64,000 nucleotides of DNA from Taenia hydatigena (taxonomy: Eukaryota; Platyhelminthes; Cestoda; Cyclophyllidea; Taeniidae): assembly GCA_036345935.2 (NCBI GenBank), contig JADWOT020000001.1:14787053-14851052 (forward strand), written 5' to 3'. The position numbers were made by a program, and so were the translations under genes. The number at the start of each line of letters is the position of its first letter. The first letter of the stretch is position 1. Of this stretch, positions 10,105 to 23,500 are shown in pieces. The notes beneath the pieces were generated by a model. It worked only from the letters and a program-made list of their open reading frames with translations, did not search any database and had not been told where the DNA came from.

Positions 10105-10970
10105 TTAGCCTCTCAATGCTTCATGCAGACTGACGTATAGTCCCTTTCGGCGATGGAGACGCCACACTCTCCACCAATTGCATAGCCTAGCACCCATTGC
10201 TGATCCCCCAATTGTCTCCGCCCCATAAGTGCCATTGTCCAGCCTGTGATGACCGGTCACAAGACACTCAAAATGATCACATGTAGATGTCGCTCCTTCT
10301 GTCTGCTCCGAATTTTCATCCAGGGCGAGTAGCAATGAAGGGCGGTGTGTCCCATCAAAGGCGATGTGAGTGATGATGGTCATAAGGCGCTTCAATGCAT
10401 ATGACAGACAGCGTCTACTATGACATTGTAACGCAGAATCCATCACGAACATCACAGAACGAAATCGGTGGATGGTGCTGATATCGAGAAGCGTAAATTC
10501 TTGTTTGCTTTCATCTCCATCTGAAGTATAGTCGCCGACGCCTTCACTGCGAACAAAAGTATTTTTATATGGGCGCTGCCTACGCTCATCAGTCCATTCT
10601 ATTAGGCTGTTGCTAAAGGATTCAATAAACTCTGAATTATTTTCACTGTCAAACACCAAATAAGGAAAGAACCTCTTGGATTTGGGTAAAATCTGGCCCA
10701 CACACCTAATACAGGTTTGACAATTCTTTTGGTAGTATCGTATAGCCTTGCAAAAAGCATCACTCTCAGACTCTGCACCATCTGTCACTGCAAAAGCGCG
10801 ATACGGCAAGCGACAAAGCGTCTCACGTACTTGCGTAGAATACCTTTAACTGTGAGAAAATCGAGAAGCAACTTCATGTTAGGCATTACCTCACACATAT
10901 TGACTATGTCTGTGCCATCGAGGTGTTCACAGATTTCAATTTTCACAATTCCTGGAAGCCTCTCCATCAT
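10105..10970 (-). CDS. F-box-like protein gene, copy 1 of a tandem trio
   Basis: The minus strand starts at ATG ATG (10970) with MMERLPGIVKIEICEHLDGT followed by DIVNMCEVMP. That matches the F-box consensus (LPxxIxxxIxxxLxxxDLxxxxxV) at the N-terminus, where F-box proteins dock to Skp1 in SCF ubiquitin ligases. The downstream 234-codon frame is one frame off. A 56-nt GT...AG interval, from GTATTC to CTTTTGCAG, would splice ...LTVK to V-TDGAESESDAFC in phase; a frameshift is the alternative. The C-terminal part has an acidic Ser/Asp stretch (near residue 110), then DSALQCHSRR, ITHIAFDGTHRPSLLLALDE, ECLVTGHHRLDNGTY and LCNWWRVWRLH. I do not recognise this distal domain, which could be the substrate-binding part. 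Two related broken copies lie just upstream (11449-12435 and 13390-13560). Total length would be roughly 270 residues. Confidence 0.5.
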
Positions 10971-11448
10971 GCATTATACACATTGCAATTGCATCTAATA
11001 AGACTGATTCTCAAATTGTGGTGCAATCACTGATAGCAGAATTCAGGTGAATATCTTGAGTGAACGCGCTCATGTTTCGTATCAATGCTCACTCACAAAG
11101 GGCTTAGCGTGGCTTCTACTGACCGCAGCGTCCCCGCGACTTGTTAAGCCGTACGTTGATATGGAATCATTTTTCGTATTTTTCTGGATCAGGTGTTTAT
11201 TGGTATCTTGGAGTACTGCAAGTCCCTGTTTAACACAAAAACACGTAAGGAAAGAAATTTTAATGACACTCGCTTTATTAAAACCGGAAGGAAGGAACCC
11301 AGCCTGGAAATGATTGTTAAAATTTACTTCTGGCCATTGCACTACGTAAAAAGCAAATTGTTGAACAGCAGAAATAAATGAAGGGGCATGGTTTTCACTC
11401 AAATCACATCGCAAGTGAATGAGCTTACACATTATGGTGCTAAGTACT

Positions 11449-12435
11449 TTAGTCTTGGCTGCTTCCCTCCACAATGGAGTTGGTGATTTCCATTTGAATC
11501 TCCTCATCCATGTTTACGAGCATTCTACCCTGCTGGTGCAGATGATATATCCTCCACCAGTTGTAAGGCGAGTGGCTCGCTGCAGACCCATCACACCTAC
11601 GCAGTGTAATTTTGTAGAGTCTGTGAATTATGATTATAAGACACTCAAAATAACCACCCCTAGAGGTAAAGTTTTCTGTCTCTTTAGATTCCGTGTCCCG
11701 GATGAGCAGCATTGAAGGCCGAGCTGTTTCATTGGCAGCCTTTTTGGTGATACTGTTGATAAGGTGCTTCAATTTCAATTGGAAGACTGCATCTAACGTG
11801 GCAGTGCAGCGCAGAATCAATCATGTACGCCACACCGTCAAATGCACGGAGGGTGGAAGTCTTAAGGGACCTATGATACTGAGCACTATCCTATGCTAAA
11901 TCATCCAGCGTGAAATGATTACCAAATTTAAACACAAGAGCGACTGTTTCAACCCAACCGACGCCAAAGCAACAATTCTGATATAATTGCTAGCCGCGCT
12001 TATAGTTCAAATCGTTGAGTGTCCTTATAAAAGGAAAGAGGAGATCTCACTCCGTTATGCTATGTCCAAGCATCAAAAAGTGCATGGTCCTGCCACGATT
12101 AGATGAGCAGTGGTTAATGCACAAAACAGGAACCGACAACCTTCTTTGTAGCATCGAAGAGCCCTGCAAAGAACCTTCTCCTCTGCCTTTAATTCTGCCA
12201 CTGATTCAGCCTCACTGCCTGCAACTGCAAGTGTCGAATACAGCATGCAACAAAGTTTTGCGCCCACTAGCTCCATTTGTCATATGTAAATGCACAGGAT
12301 TCTCTGATAGAGAGAGACTTAAGAATTGGCTTCGCACTGGTCATCGTTTCACACATATTGACGATAACTGTGGCATCGAGGTATTTGCAAATCTCGATTC
12401 ACAGGTGTGCAGGAAGCCTCTCCATTACACTCACT
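11449..12435 (-). pseudogene. F-box-like pseudogene, copy 2 of the trio
   Basis: The minus strand begins at about 12424 with MERLPAHL, then an in-frame TGA, then IEICKYLDATVIVNMCE, which lines up residue for residue with copy 1 (MERLPGIV KIEICEHLDGTDIVNMCE). Farther on, LAVAGSEAES...LCRALRCYKEGC corresponds to FAVTDGAESES...FCKAIRYYQKNC. The frame FTLDDLA...YMIDSALHCHVR corresponds to FTLLDIS...FVMDSALQCHSR. ECLIIIIHRL and YNWWRIYHLH correspond to ECLVTGHHRL and CNWWRVWRLH. The pieces sit in different frames and are interrupted by stops, so the locus cannot encode the full product as it stands. Confidence 0.6.
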
Positions 12436-12667
12436 GCAAGTTTACAAAATAAATCTGAATTTGAACTTGCCCATGCCATTAGCAGAGTTCGGATGAATGA
12501 AGCGGATAAATGAGAGCATATTTTTACTTAATACTTGCTGTGAAGCAAGCGATTAGCCTGGCTTTGCTACAGACCGCACAATTTGATACATTTATTCTAG
12601 CCAACTGCTCTCCACACTTGCTAGCAACTAAGTTGCGCGAGGTCGTAACCCTTTTTCGCTCTGAGGT

Positions 12668-13006
12668 TTAACAGCAGCCAGTATTTAATTCAAATTTCCC
12701 TTTGCCTCCTTTTAAATGTGTAGTTAATTTACTGTTTCTGGTTGTGTGATGGCAATGTTGAGGTTTTCGTTCGCTCCCTTTTTTACCTATCGCACACATT
12801 GCTACTCCTTTGTTGATAATTTCAACCAATTGCTCTCTGTTTTTAACTTCGATACCAATTCCGGTAAATAAGGACAGCAGACGATGAGGTGCGAATTGAG
12901 ATGTCTTCCTTGAACTTTGGCAAGGTTGAGACACAAATGCAAATGGCTGACAACAAATGGTTTGTGCATAAAAGTGGTTATTTGTCGGGTGAGTAGAACC
13001 CACCAA
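12668..13006 (-). CDS. Unassigned 112-codon open frame
   Basis: The minus-strand frame includes a helix-like segment (IGIEVKNREQLVEIINKGVA) followed by a basic, Lys/His-rich tail (GKKGSERKPQHCHHTTRNSK). It lies between F-box-like copies 2 and 3 and might be a decayed part of that cluster, although no similarity to copy 1 was seen. No splice evidence was found. Confidence 0.18.
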   Translation of the reverse strand: MVGSTHPTNNHFYAQTICCQPFAFVSQPCQSSRKTSQFAPHRLLSLFTGIGIEVKNREQLVEIINKGVAMCAIGKKGSERKPQHCHHTTRNSKLTTHLKGGKGKFELNTGCC

Positions 13007-13389
13007 GGGAATGTTGGAATAATCTGAGGGTAGAACCTATTTTCATGTCAAATATTTCTGCATTTCGGCAAGCTAGAAGGCACATCAATGGCAGCAATGT
13101 TACTCATGCAGATCTTCAAGGCTTTGAGTATTCCCTTCTGCACAAAATAGCAAGCTATTGTTATGCAGCCATTTCGAGTCGCAACTGCATGCCACAGCCG
13201 TGGTCATGTTAGGGCGTTCGAATGCAATGCACGATGTAGTGAAGTTCCACTAAGAATGCACTTGCGGTGTCCATTCTCCAGTACAAATGCAACAGCACCC
13301 ACTTTATGACAGTATACAAGAGCATCATGCGTTCATTTCTACATAACGAAAAAGCGCAAAGATTGCTCACGACAGCCTTTGTGGCAGTA

Positions 13390-13560
13390 AGCTACACAAT
13401 AATGAAAAATTCTCTTGTAAAACAAACACCATTTTTACCTGGCTTGGAGCATTTACAGGCAACATCGGTGCATCATTGACGAGATCTACGCCTTCGAGGT
13501 ATTTGCAAGAAGCCTCTCCATCGTAGGCATAAAAGCGGTCTTTAAGGAGACTGGACACGA
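13390..13560 (-). pseudogene. F-box-like pseudogene fragment, copy 3
   Basis: The nucleotide block at 13488-13535 (GAGGTATTTGCAAGAAGCCTCTCCAT) matches the F-box start region of copy 2 (12376-12425) with an internal deletion of about 25 bases. The minus strand reads MERL and then, in a shifted frame, CKYLEGVDLVNDAPM, equivalent to CKYLDATVIVNMCE. A GTAAAA donor-like site follows PSQ. Beyond it no clear similarity to the distal domain was found. It is a truncated, frameshifted relative. Confidence 0.5.
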
Positions 13561-13569
13561 CCTTTAAAG

Positions 13570-16500
13570 CACTCGATTTAAGCAGAATTCTGATCTAGCA
13601 GTCGCAATAATACCTACGTGTTTTCTGTAGTGTTTTCCAAGAGGGAACTAAACACGGGGGTGAGGCTACCCTACCCGATGCTCAAAGGCACTGTTGAGTG
13701 GCTTTTAAGCATCTTTTTACCTTCCTTTAACATATTGCGCATTCTGCTGCTAGAGATTGTGTGCTGTTAGGACTAACAATTCGTTTTCTTCCTTGGGTTC
13801 CATTTAAATCAAACAACATGCTTATTGTGGCATGGGCGATTTCACCTGATAGCCCCATAATCCTCACCTCGCACTTCCACAGCTTTTTAAGTCCTTAACA
13901 GGTAATGAGATATAGCCTGAATATTTTGACAGGCTTTGGTGGAACCGATATTCAAACTTGAATGACCAGGCATCGTATGGGTTTCACCACAGCTTGTATT
14001 GTCCTTTTTACCATTCGCAATAACAAACAACGGGAAGGTGGGACATAAGATCACACTGCACAATATGGTGTGGGTATAATACAAGAGAGCATTAGATCGC
14101 CCGCCATTTCGCAATTAAGGCAGACTATCTGACTTAGTTCGCTGAGTCCTGCACTGAGTGCATTCTTGCGATAGATTCAATAGGATCACTCCAACCATGG
14201 GATCCCCCATTTGACTAAACATAGCTGATGATTAAGGTCAAGGAAATAATTCTGTTGCGGACACAGTCCAAATCGATGGATACAATACGCTGGTGAACAG
14301 TACTGCAGTAGTAGCAATTATCTCCTTTTTATTTCAAACAATTCAATTCGTTTTTTTCTTGCCATCTGAGAAGACCTTATTCTCATCAGCCGTCACGGTG
14401 GTCCAGCAATATTTCGGAGTAAGGATGAGAATAGCGTCACCATGAAATGGACTGGTAATGGTGTGGAGGTGGTAAGAATGAGCCTAAGGTAATCAGTGCC
14501 TCGTACTGATACGAATTTATCACTGGGGAAGCGATATCTTTAAAAAAGCAATGAAAAACTATAGAAAACGAACATGATGCAAGCTGGTGTACTGTGTGGA
14601 GGACTGTTTCTTCGCAAGCAATCCCTTCCCATTGTCTTCTACTTCACTTGCGACCTTACCCTCAATGCCCTTACACGCTTCCCAATCCACCCGGTCTGTA
14701 CACCAATCTGTACCAGCGCTGCGTCCCAAAATTTCAGCAATGACAAATTACTTGGCTATTATCCTTACTGCTGATGCGTGGGCGAGACTCTTAGAGGCAT
14801 AATTCTCTCATTCAAATGGACTTAGCTCTTTTCTATTTGGTGCTTTGCCAAGTCCCTGAAAATGTCTAATGGGAAATAGTGGATAAGAGGATAGTAGGAT
14901 GGTGAGTAAGCAGACGCTCCTACTACGTTCCAACGCCTCATTTACGGACCGCAAAATCAGAGCAGTACCTCCTTGAGCAATTTCTATCAGCATGCAAAGC
15001 CGTAGTCAGAGCTCTAACTCGTATTCTTGGAAGGCTCTCAACCTTCCACTATTGCTTCACCTCCTTTCGCGTCTAACTCACATGGAAAAGTAGAGAAAAA
15101 TGCCAAAATAGAGCAATGCGTGCATTCAGTGCATCCACTGTGCCTTCAGTGTGTCTGTTAGCGCTGCGCTGTCATAATGTTTTATTGCGCAGAATAGAGA
15201 AACGGTGGTCATTTAATGTGCGTGCACCAGTGGTACTATCCTTACCCACTTTGACTTATCCTATTTCTCATCCCTCTTTTCTTAGGAAGTCTCAGTGCCA
15301 GGCTAAGAGAGCATAATAATGGCTCTTTGGTAGATAGGTTGCTGATGCGCTCTACTGAAACAGCGTAATAAAAGTAGACGTAGGCAGTCGCAAGTTTCTT
15401 TTAACCTTACCCGAACGTATTGCAAGTCGTATGCGGTATCGCATGAGACAAAACATTGATTGTCACCTTGTGTTGAGGGTAAAATGGAACCCATTAGAGT
15501 GATTGAACTCCTCACAGGGTGACAAGTAAAATCTTGCTAAGTGCGCAGCACCTTACTGCTACTCTGCTTTAGTCAAGAGATTCATCAAGGTTTTTAAAGC
15601 ACTTCCTGTAAAACGTTGAAGCTAAATGCGAATTAAGGATAATTCTAATCATGCTTGATTGGAACAGAGACAAGTCGATAGATAGACACTGTTTTTACAA
15701 TAGACGCTATCCAGTCCATCCAAACCCAGTGTTGGGCCGTCATCTTGTATTGCATTGACCTATTGTGTGGTGACAAAACTGCTATTCTGCAATTAATTTG
15801 AGCCAGGGTTTGATGGATGTCTCCTTGTTTATTGGTGTGCTCTCCTTATCCTAACACTAATTTAAACTCTTCAATGTCGACCAATACGCTGATACTGCCG
15901 TGCGATGACTACTTTGTAACCTTTTGGTAGTGTTGACAGGACAAGGCATCAAGTACTGGAGAAAGGCACCGCGTAGCAGTGAATAGTCGAGGCAGTCAAT
16001 ATCATCCTGACATCCTAGTGCATCACCGAATTTAACAAAGAGTAGACGTTATGGACACAAAGGCAGCATAAGAAAATCAAATCCAGTATTATCATTTCCT
16101 CAGTCCAAAAAGCGAAGAACTAAGTAGGTTTTGCCATTTGAGTTTCGATTATCCATGCTAAACGTTCTATGCATGGTGACTATGAGAGACACTGCGAATG
16201 TTCTTTGCACTGGAGACGCGACGTTAATTTGTTCTCGTTATCTCCTCCGTGTATATGGATAGTAAAATCGAGTCCGTCTTTAAAGCATTCGGACTAGATG
16301 TATACTCTGAGCGCAAGGGATGTGTGGACAGCATTGAAGCTACTAGCGTGGTTAAGAGGCCAGTCCACCCGACGAAGGCACAATGACCATCAGAGTGACC
16401 ATAGACGAGACAGTTTTAAATTGACAACAAACGCATCAGTTTTTATGCTGCATTTTTATTACTATGCTAACTCCAGGTGATATGTGTTCGGTTTAAGTGT

Positions 16501-19190
16501 AAACAACTTGTCTACTTGTTCATTCTTTACAGGCAGCATCCCCATAATTCATACTAACACCGCTTTAGATCCTCTGTACGTTATTCATACCGGCTAAATT
16601 AGCGAGAATTTCTTCATTTTCCACCTCAATCCTGCGCCTATGCCTAATACGAGAAGCTTGATTGTTCTGAGACACCTTTGCATTCCTATACAAAGCGGTG
16701 GATCGATGATACATTAGCAAGGGGTTATAGGATGTTTTTTGCATGCATCGAGATACTCACGTTGTGTTTCTGCCTCTCGCCTTTTAGGCACGTTTAATGA
16801 AACCCAAGTGCTGTACTATTCTATCACTTTCCATAAATGTAACCATGAGAAACACTAGAGGCAAGCAAAAATTAATTCAAAAGATCAGCAAGCAGTAATA
16901 AAAAATCTAGATAAGGGCTTACAATTAAGTGACTTCTGTGATAAAAATAATTGGGACTATACAATCGTATTTGAAGTCTAGTAAAAATGCCCTGCCAAAT
17001 GTTATATTTGAAGAAACCACTGCCAACTTTTGCGTAAATTGTAAGTCATTTTTATTATGTTTCCTAAATTTGTTAACAATACCTGCGAAAATTGTTTTAT
17101 CTTCTATCATACCCAACACCCCTTTTGTGTGTTTAGGAGCACATAGGAAGGACCGGGATTCTGCGTGGTCGTCGCTGAACTCGTGATAGCACAGCAGCAA
17201 CGTTGCGCTCCTATTCATCCGCTTAGATATAATGCGCTGCGAAGGGTCTGTGCTACAAATCTGTCTGTGTCATTATGCTATCCAGCCACCGGTGCTGCAA
17301 TACGCTAGCAGCACCCCTCGCGACTCCCTTAACCCTTGCTTGGATGCCGGAATGTCACTTCGTTCATCTTCAAATGTTAGCGTCTTGTTTGACATCTCGG
17401 CTATCGTTTGGTCTCTAGCTACTAGCCTGCTTAGTAGAGTTGTCTGTATTAACTAAAAAGCAAAAGCTTTCGCTTGCGAAATTTTCCCTTTTTCGTTGAC
17501 AGATTCCCGCCTAAGCCACTAAGAGCGGTTTTAATCGACTGGAAATTACCTTTGACAATTGATCACGATTAAATTCCAAACAAACAAGTGCACTAGCTAG
17601 TTTGAAAAAGGAAAAATCGTCAAACACATTGCATCCTCAAGGACGATGGGTCGCCCCTGCACCAACAATAGGTTTTATGTACGACGCCTTGCAAAGCAGG
17701 GCCATCTTATGTACAAATGGCTTAGCTACCTTTTATCATCAGTTGGTCACTGTCGCCTCCATTTTAGACATTTAGCACCTTAAATTTATCAAATAAAGAG
17801 AGGTGCGTCTCGACGACATCCGCACATCTGATCGCGGTATAGAACTGCATAGGCAAAGGCTGCCTTTAAAAGGGAATGAAAGGTGATGACTTAATTGCTA
17901 GAAATCGGTGGAATGTATAATTGGTCTGTTGATTTGAGGCGAGGGAAAAAGAAAATGATAAGGCACCACTAACTTAACTTTGTGTTGAAAGCGTTGATCT
18001 TGCCTCTTACCAAAAATCAAACCGCTGCTGATGCACCAAGAATTACGCAAAAATCTGATGAGCACTACTACTCTACAACCTTTTAGTAGAATACGACTTA
18101 TAACATGTGATCAAATGCGTTAGAGCATACCAAGGTAGTACGCTTCTTATCTTTCACTGTTCCTTTATTCTTTACTCTTTTTCTATCTGTACCCTAATGG
18201 ACCCATTTGTTTAGCTAAGTTTTGCTTCTTACAATAAGCAACGCACGTCACCGGTCTAGTATGACTCGCTATTTGTGGGAGAAGGCCCAGATACGAGAGT
18301 GAGTCATAAATATTCATGCAAAAGTTGTTTGCCTTTTGTTCATCCTACACACTTCATTCGTTTGTCATGTTTGTTGAGCCTCCTCCTGCTAAACACTACC
18401 TTAGCCATCCATTCAGCTCATTCACTGTCTCTTCATGCTCCATCGTCATTAGCACATTCCATCCTCACTAATCAGTTGAAGCAGTCTCAGTAATTGTGTA
18501 AGGATCAGACTTGCATGCGCTTTAGATGAAGCAGCATCCCACCCTGAGACTTTGCGTGAGTCTTCAATGCTAACATAGAAGACACATCTACATTAGCTCT
18601 AAAAAAAGAATGACCAGGCATGGGCATGGCTCTTTGGCAGTGTACTAAATAGAATTTCAGCTATTTGGGGCTAAAAGTCTACGTGTTTTTAAGTATAGCC
18701 GAACAGCATCTTACCGGTACGTACAGTTCTTAGTGCTCATTGCTTTCTTCACACTGCTTCAAACTGATGTTTGTTGCGGCCTTAGGAAAAAATTTGTGAT
18801 GCACAACCCGTAATCCAAAAACGAAAAAGTGGATCATTCTAAAACTATTTTAGGGACGGAATAAGTTGACTGTTAAAACCCATAACGTTTTCATCACAAA
18901 ATTTAGCCTCCCTTTCCAGTGCTTGCAGCGGCGTCATCAGCATCTTGCGTTCTTTGTCACCCGTTACTACTCATGATTCCAAAAATGGATTTTAGAGTGA
19001 GGTATCGAAACGAGTTATTCCTCCCTATTTACAAAGCTGGCAAAATAGAACTAACCTTCCACACCCAATCCATTTCCAAGTCAATTTACGCGTGTCCTTG
19101 TCGGAAACAGACAAGCAAAGGGGCTTAGGATTGGAGCAAGAATGGCAGTCAAGTCCATCAGTTTGGATCCAAGAAAGAATTCAAGTTAAT
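13570..19190. other. No supported gene
   Basis: Scattered frames of 60-97 codons were noted (for example 16925-17218 minus and 16929-17186 plus, antisense to each other). There is an isolated donor-like GTAAGTC at 17041 but no consistent exon structure. I see no repeat partner for this stretch inside the window. Confidence 0.4.
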
Positions 19191-19368
19191 TGAAGCTGCG
19201 TTAAAATACAGACAAAAGTCCTAAGATGCAGAATTTCAATAATTCACCCACAGCAAAAGCTCGATGTAAACCATAATGTAGCAAAATGCACACCCAAAAA
19301 GTAGAACTGATATTTTGCAATCGTGGCAAATATGGATTTCGTGTACACAAAGGTGACTCAATCGTTGC

Positions 19369-19731
19369 GTGGTGGATCAGGTGTTTATCTGGGTTGTAGG
19401 GCCGATAGCACAAGCAATAGAAATTGCAAAGACACGTCCAAGTAATGATAGACTTATAGGAGCCTTCGTATGGGGATTTGAAGATAATTGCAGGAGAGTG
19501 TTTGTTCACAGACATAAAGCGAGTCGTTTTAGAAAATGCACATTAAAGATAGAATTCTCCTTAAACATCGGAACGTATGCGCTATTCACTGTCATTTTCA
19601 TTTGGGCTTCTAAAAGACGCTTAAATCTCTATTTGTTAAACTCTCAAAGATGGTCTGCATTGCGGGTAGCTCCATTTCCAACGCTGCTAAGACGTGCATG
19701 TACCCAATCGGACACAGGAGTGGGCACTTGA
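19369..19731 (+). other. Long antisense frame, probably not a gene
   Basis: A 120-codon plus-strand frame lies inside the left arm. In the mirrored right-arm copy the equivalent frame carries several stops. The opposite strand retains matched protein blocks (IIFKSPYE and others). I therefore read this frame as an antisense by-product. Confidence 0.4.
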
Positions 19732-20516
19732 AGCGGATCGTGATGTGCTCCAACGTGCTAGTAATTGGGAATTTGGTGCGACATCATGAGATGCCTCGCC
19801 ATTGGTGTGCAGTGATTACGGCTTAGCCTTAGCGCCTTCTACAGCCTATCCTACACCGTGTGATAGCGCCGAAATGAGATTATGATTAGAATGTTCTAGT
19901 AAAATGCCGCAAACATCAGATGGCAACACATTTTGATCTAATTTCACTCATCCATGCCGCTTTTATTTGAACATCATAAGTTTACCACAGATATAATTTG
20001 ACACCTACAACTTTGGTAAACCATGTGAAGACTTTGCTTTGATTGTTTTCGCGATCCAGCCAAATGGATGTCATGCCCCTCGCTGTCGCGTGAAACCGAA
20101 TAACCACACAGCTTAATACAGCTCATCAATTGCGTCGTGTGACCTCACGAAACACGCATTTGCTCCCCACGTGACTAAGCTTCACCTATACCTTGATGTG
20201 AAGCCTGATGGGATGACACGTCAGATGGCATTACAACACTGTCTGGGTGACAAAGCCCCCGTCTCCACGCTCACTTCGACATGCCACACGATAAGCCCAG
20301 CATTTTATGGGACATGAGAGCGATTTGCATGCACTTCATGGGGTCAAATAAAGTTGTAAATAACTTAGAAATTAACTAAGATAGGCATATTTTTCTGCGC
20401 TAGCCATTTTTGACGAATACTGCGTCAAAGACACTTGTCGCAGCCTACCAAGGGTTCGCATCATGTTCATTTTACTCAAAAAGGTACAAATCAACTTGGT
20501 CTTCTTGCTACCAGCT

Positions 20517-20528
20517 CCCCCCCCCCCC
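20517..20528 (+). repeat. Poly-C run
   Basis: Twelve consecutive C residues, followed by TTCTTTTT. It is a homopolymer tract inside the left arm and has no counterpart noticed in the right arm. Confidence 0.9.
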
Positions 20529-23500
20529 TTCTTTTTGTAGTTCACTTCCAAAAAGCAGTGGGTAATTTGAAGTAGCACAAATATACTTTGCAGGCAAAAC
20601 CAATGAAAATGACAGATGCGTATTAAGAATGTGCAGATAAATTACATCGGAAATTCTAGTGGGATCTGGCCCATCTGGTGGCCATCTCTAGGGCAAATAT
20701 TCCAGCCAACGTCATCCGATGAAACTCTAGTTTTGTCATCACACTGTAAGCAGTGGTCCTTCCAATCGACTGGCAGGTTCCTCAGTACATCGCCTGCGGC
20801 TCCACCTAATTAACGGACCACTTTTTCCACGCAGTGCAAGTGACTGTACTCTGTAGCCACTCCATCAGACATGCTGATGAGAATTAGTGTCTGAGGGTGT
20901 GCAATAACCCCTCCAATACCCCTTAAGCCAAATCGAACATTGTTTAATTCCGATGGCCAAATACGTAAAACACAATGTCAATTGCTTTAATCCAGTTTGT
21001 CTAAGAACTATTAATATTTCCCCGGTGGTGAGCAACAATGCGCCCAAGAAAGAAACCGCAACTATTGGCCGTCAAGTATTTTCTCTGGATGAACTCAGCG
21101 AAGCGTATTAAGCATTTGGAGTCGGAAATCAAGTAGACAGGGTCATAACTGTTGTTGCTGGTGAGACAGCATTTACCGCACAGTTAACAAGTCTGCGTCG
21201 AGTCTAGAGCCACCTATAGAGTTACTGCACAGCAATTGCACAAGGTAATTCCTAGAAGATAAAAAAATGCTATAGTAAGCTAATCACTTTGATGAGAAGA
21301 TGGAGTTATGCCTATTGATGATGTCGAGTAAGCATTTACCGTACAGATAACTCAACATCTCTGCATCGAGCGTAAAGGAATAAGCAAGCACCTGCGTCGT
21401 ACAATTATCCGTTCTGACATTATTATGCAGAGGGTATTGGTGAAGAAGTTTGCAGCATTCCAACGGTAATGTAGTCGCTCCAAGGATTTCTTCAAAGTCG
21501 CTTGCCCATGTAACGACCGACTAAACCACTGGTGTGAACTAATACCGTAGAGCTATTACTGCGTCGTAACGGCCACTCGATTGCAAGTTCAGAGTGCAGC
21601 ATGACCTGTTTCAGTCAAATTCATTTGATCAGAGCATGTTGAGCCCCTCCCAATTTCCCTCAGTGGATTACCAAGCATTTGTGGCTTGCGTTTGTCCTTT
21701 CGCCTTCCTTTGATGAGAATTGGGAACTAAATGGGATGCGTGGTGACACGGTACAAGATTTGCACCAGAAAACATGTCTGCTGCGTGGCAGTAGACAGGT
21801 GCATGCGACACACCTTTAGAATGAGACGTTTCTTTCAATTTTCCTTTCGTGCGATTGTCGCGCCACCAACGTGTCATTGGACACCACTATGCAGAGATTA
21901 TGTCAAAGGAAAGTGTTTTTTTTTAAAGCTGAGATGCCCAACCTCCTGCAAGCGATTGCGACAATCTCAATTCGTAGAGACGCCTGCTTTAAAAGAGGGC
22001 AATTTGTTAAAGACACTTTTACATCCTCCAGGTAACGAGAATTCAAATTCCACTTGGCATTATCAGCCCCTTTTCTAGGCCGCTCAAGCATTTGCCTGGG
22101 CTGCACTGCAGCGTATACCCTCTTCCAGAACTTCTACTAATCTTCTTAATATCGGCGACTTCGTTCGTTTGAGCTTGAGGTGATGAGCGAGTTGTATAAA
22201 CATGGAATTACCCTACTGTTGGTGCTTTAATTTACATTTATTTGGAAGTAATGAGGGGAATAGTGGCTTTGAAACTTTAATGTTGTGCCCATCACCAGCC
22301 TCAACGTGTGCCTCTACTTAGAATACCTCTTTTCTTTAAGTGTAAGGCAAGAGGCTGCATTTTCAAATGTGGTCGAATTGCATGAGATCACGAAGTTTGT
22401 CAAGTCGCATGTCTACAGGAGGTGGATTGTGCTCACCTACAACTCGTCATCAAAGCTTGACACAAGGTAGCTGATTAGCTGTGAAATCCGCGAGAACGCA
22501 AACATTCGAGAGCATTGCATTAAAGTCTTGACTGCCACTTCATAAAATGCACCTCATCTTCCTACTCAACTTGTGTCTTCATTTTCTTGCACATCTCAAT
22601 GATGCTCGGCTATATTGGCGAGGGAAAGTATAATTACACTTAAGACTGTTGAATGTTTGCTAAGAGCAACTAATGCCACTGACAAACATTGGAGCATCAA
22701 GCGTTGCTATTTAGACGCATGGTCCGACGTCGTCGTAACGCCTAACAGCGGTCACATGCCACATGCTGGAGGCATGACAATCAGGGCAGAGGGCTTCTCT
22801 CTGCTCTGTTTGTAATCGTCCAGCTGCTGTTACGACTCCCTGCTTTGCTATTTATATCAATGCATACATTTGTGCCACTGCAAAAAGGACGAGACACGGC
22901 ATAGCATACCATGCATCTCCCGGCAGGCAAAGTGAGCAAAAACTAGAACAAAGAAGAAAGTAGTATCAGACCGTCTAGCAGCTAATGCTTATAATGCTGA
23001 TGGATCTGTGCGAATGGATGAATGGGTCGGTGGAGGGCTCATGCTACTCCTAGTGACACTGTACGTCTCACGAGATTGGAAGCAGTGTTGCTGTACACGT
23101 GGAGAAGGGATGAGAGGTTGATTGCAGCTTCAACGTGAATGGGAGAATATGAGTCTGTCATTAAAGTTAGATGGACTTCGTAAAGCAAGGCACAGGTTTT
23201 ACAATGAACCCAGTAAAATTTCTCAACATGCATTTGCTTGGTGCCACATATATTCAACCAGGGCCACTTCAACGCCGAATATATTCCAGCTTAAAATAAT
23301 TTCTTCTAAACCTAAAATAAAATGCTTTCCCTTAATTTCGAACACGGAAACCTTTTAGTAAAGGTCCGATAATGAATCGCAGAGAGGATTTACCAGAAGA
23401 TTTGCAAAATCACTTCACGAAAGCGGCATTAAAACGCTGTTTAGGTGACAAGAAAACGAGGAGAAAGTGCTATTCAGTGAGGGCAAACAGTGTACCATCC

